From: QHBQ01 sp038230695
Lineage (GTDB): Bacteria; Chloroflexota; Chloroflexia; QHBQ01
Length of the DNA stretch: 7,525 bases
Assembly: GCA_038230695.1 (NCBI GenBank)
Contig: JBBRMT010000230.1
Span: 1 to 7,525 of the forward strand
Direction of reading: 5' to 3'
Part shown: positions 7,001 through 7,525 of the stretch, piece after piece
How the letters are laid out: each line of letters starts with the position of its first letter
How positions within the stretch are numbered: position 1 is the first letter of the stretch
The notes under the pieces: model-generated
Told to the model about the DNA's origin: nothing
Databases searched by the model: none
The model's input: the letters and a program-made list of their open reading frames with translations, nothing else
Position numbers and translations under genes: made by a program

Positions 7001-7444
7001 CAGTCGCCCGCTAATCAGCCAGCGGCCGCCACACCACCGGCGCAGGTGCAGCCCCAACTTAGCGACTACCATAGCGGCGGGGCAGCACCCACGCCCACGC
7101 CGCACGTAGCAGAGAGTGCCACACCCACGATTGCGCCAATTGCCACTACGCCGCTCACTATGCCACCAACCGTTACCCCACCAGCGGTCAGCGAGGTGGA
7201 GACCCCCAATGCGCCCAGGGGCAGCCGACCACGCCGTCCGATGGGTTGGGGAGCAGCAACGGAAGAATTATCCACAACTATATTGACCCGGATGCTGGGG
7301 ATGAAACCATCTGCATCCAGGCAACAGATGAGATCGAACTTTAAGGAAAAGGAGAATCAACCACCATGCCGTACCAAGAAAGAGTCCACATTGACAAGCT
7401 CCAACCATCACGCCATCAACCCCGCCAGGAAGTGGGTGACGTGA
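4076..7444 (+). CDS. VirD4/TraG-like DNA-transfer ATPase (HerA/FtsK superfamily)
   Basis: In the frame as given the protein has 1122 residues. Proteins of this class sit in the membrane as hexamers and use ATP to move DNA, usually as the coupling ATPase of conjugation. Two TM segments (about residues 6-26 and 67-86) give the usual coupling-protein N-terminus. A long middle domain follows (about 90-440), starting with the pattern EFWLGVRQGL. The motor carries Walker A GPPGVGKS (461-468), VIEPHGDL (487-494), Walker B TIDEAH (Asp717, Glu718), Arg735 in QFRKLR, and a sensor glutamine in AFQSLGQ (Gln746). Residues about 975-1055 are rich in Pro, Thr and Ala, a flexible linker. The last about 65 residues look unlike a real protein, and the -1 frame gives a better ending at TAA 7342-7344. 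A VirB4-type motor is less likely given the N-terminal TM pair. Transfer of DNA is inferred from the family, since no relaxase is in the window. Confidence 0.8.
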   Translation: MWVRRAIIGVGFVWLLACGYLLWVGYGPELAGLLHMGMQPPPGGKGLRARGLALAWSRLAADPRPLAGAGATALLTFAIIALFIWSGYKQRESARTAERRAVTYLVTLAREEQVATIQMREFWLGVRQGLTASFWQRLTGRAPYVVWCDNASAGARHQAATYVRVVGDSRARNAVLKALQGLNSSVQVQEVAYPRPPKAAVRFIRLRLARPSIHPIRTEFDPEVEVRAVLGKYLHTSANLPWVEIAYRLRPAASGWAVAAERRAAAGRRKQDQSEWRGEQEQRNLASRAKVPHAVIQNWHDKLGSDQYGWDADITIAAAGSTDEADNLIKSIGEHYFGFFSGDNRWLRGAVASGAPGVGYAVRYGDKYILSPAECAAVCHLPRAQDVPGLAASSARTIEAPKALWLGELPMRGGKPLWLPQPLPTLPPVQAVTRKSVFGYQGSRLVGISRIERFKGAFFLGPPGVGKSWALANLALGDACSGDGAAVIEPHGDLTRAILARLPRELWPKVIYFDPQELYERGRAATLNVMEGDDPVRRPALQAMIMEVFRSIAGTNWTSANRMQSLLESAIACVLETVAEPTLRDLFRFITNPGYRKSLEQASHNPLIREYWSEYFDKVDYREQQNMIGPLVTRITKTMLNPYAANIVSGKHSTIDLRDVLENGKILLVNLPGAGQSSGDPTMALIGMLMIVRLRIEAARRLRLDEAKRRAFYLTIDEAHLLVSRDIEDMLAQFRKLRVALTLAFQSLGQIEKGMLDVLLATIANRVIFRGEGTYAEQLAEELLNQEVKPTDVAAQPNFSAYVRLMQDSTPQRVCTLETLPLAEARVISYPRTEIAVGRAAAEARYPVTAEAETLLGQVRESLTQSEQAYWQQKDTKLRFAADRAQQAAIVSLTAASEATFGAVWQAQEARDRYLSDWLLAHPGACRNQSELIKMISMLRYSRPAALVIAEARREDARIEAKTKKRSGVTSAAGGQSPANQPAAATPPAQVQPQLSDYHSGGAAPTPTPHVAESATPTIAPIATTPLTMPPTVTPPAVSEVETPNAPRGSRPRRPMGWGAATEELSTTILTRMLGMKPSASRQQMRSNFKEKENQPPCRTKKESTLTSSNHHAINPARKWVT
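7246..7344 (+). other. Alternative -1 frame, likely the true C-terminus of the ATPase
   Basis: In the frame one base back from the ATPase, codons from about 7246 give NGRIIHNYIDPDAG and then ETICIQATDEIEL, ending in TAA 7342-7344. The codons follow a purine-first pattern (GAC, GAT, GCT, GGG, GAT, GAA, ACC, ATC). The annotated frame here gives a Ser/Thr/Lys-rich jumble with ATA, TTA and AGA codons. The TAA falls just before the Shine-Dalgarno of the next gene. The frame has been open since 7075 but has no ATG or GTG, only TTG 7246 without a good ribosome-binding site. A frame shift within about 7200-7260 is therefore likelier than a separate gene. Confidence 0.5.
7343..7354 (+). promoter_or_regulatory. 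Shine-Dalgarno of the ParB-like gene
   Basis: AAGGAAAAGGAG ends 11 bases before the ATG at 7366. It lies within the 3' end of the ATPase frame as given, but directly after the TAA of the alternative frame. Confidence 0.65.
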
Positions 7445-7525
7445 GCGACCTGGTTAGCAGTATCCTCGAAGGTGGGGTATTCCACTCCGCCCTGGTCGCC
7501 AAGCGGCGCAAAGATGGGGAGTTGG
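7366..7525 (+). CDS. ParB-like protein, N-terminal part, cut by window edge
   Basis: 53 codons are visible. The start MPYQERVHIDKLQPSRHQPR matches the ParB N-terminal pattern: a beta strand, then 'I..L.PS..QPR'. It is followed by the helix VSDLVSSILEGGVFHSALVA, which fits the ParB pattern 'L..SI...G...P..V', although the usual proline after the glycine is replaced. ParB/Srx-fold proteins bind CTP and centromere-like sites in DNA partition, or act as nucleases or modification-associated proteins. The N-terminus alone cannot separate these. The G-E-R-R box and any DNA-binding domain would lie beyond the edge. No ParA is visible. The gene overlaps the annotated end of the ATPase frame by 79 bases, or sits 21 bases after it if the -1 frame is right. 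Confidence 0.65.
   Translation, partial: MPYQERVHIDKLQPSRHQPRQEVGDVSDLVSSILEGGVFHSALVAKRRKDGEL

Noticed and set aside
7081..7170. Short CCCACG/ACGCC repeats as a repeat array or CRISPR-like structure
   Set aside because: They encode the Pro/Thr-rich linker of the ATPase, are irregular, and show no repeat-spacer periodicity.

Overview
The window looks like a piece of a moderately GC-rich bacterial mobile element (plasmid, integrative element or large phage-like replicon). The reason is its gene content: a DNA-pumping ATPase of the VirD4/TraG class, the start of a ParB-like gene, a stand-alone family B DNA polymerase, and a compact operon of small unknown genes around a radical SAM protein. 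The style of the proteins reminds me of Chloroflexota, but that is an impression and not evidence.

Layout. (1) Positions 53-2272, plus strand: a tightly packed four-gene operon of a three-TM 84-aa protein, a four-TM 191-aa protein, a radical SAM protein, and an 88-aa soluble protein. The last two junctions are ATGA overlaps. The radical SAM gene carries an in-frame amber codon (987-989), with clear coding sequence on both sides. (2) Positions 2285-3592, minus strand and convergent with the operon across a 12-bp gap: a family B DNA polymerase with complete polymerase motifs A, B and C. It has lost the exonuclease I and II motifs at its N-terminus. (3) Positions 3593-4075: a regulatory region. 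It holds an extended -10 promoter inside a small inverted repeat, a possible 62-codon gene, and two large inverted repeats that share the half-site TGGCTTATGTAG four times. The second repeat lies right against the Shine-Dalgarno of the next gene. (4) Positions 4076 to about 7344-7444, plus strand: a large ATPase with two N-terminal TM segments, Walker A and B motifs, and a Pro/Thr-rich tail. The reading frame at its extreme C-terminus is doubtful, and a -1 shift gives a better ending. (5) Position 7366 to the window edge: the start of a ParB-like gene with a good Shine-Dalgarno.

How the parts may fit: the ATPase and ParB-like gene would form a transfer or partition operon controlled through the inverted repeats, and the polymerase would belong to replication of the element. 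The job of the radical SAM operon is unknown; its two membrane proteins suggest it acts at the membrane. The amber codon and the apparent frame shift each have three possible explanations: sequence error, decay or recoding. The sequence alone does not settle which.
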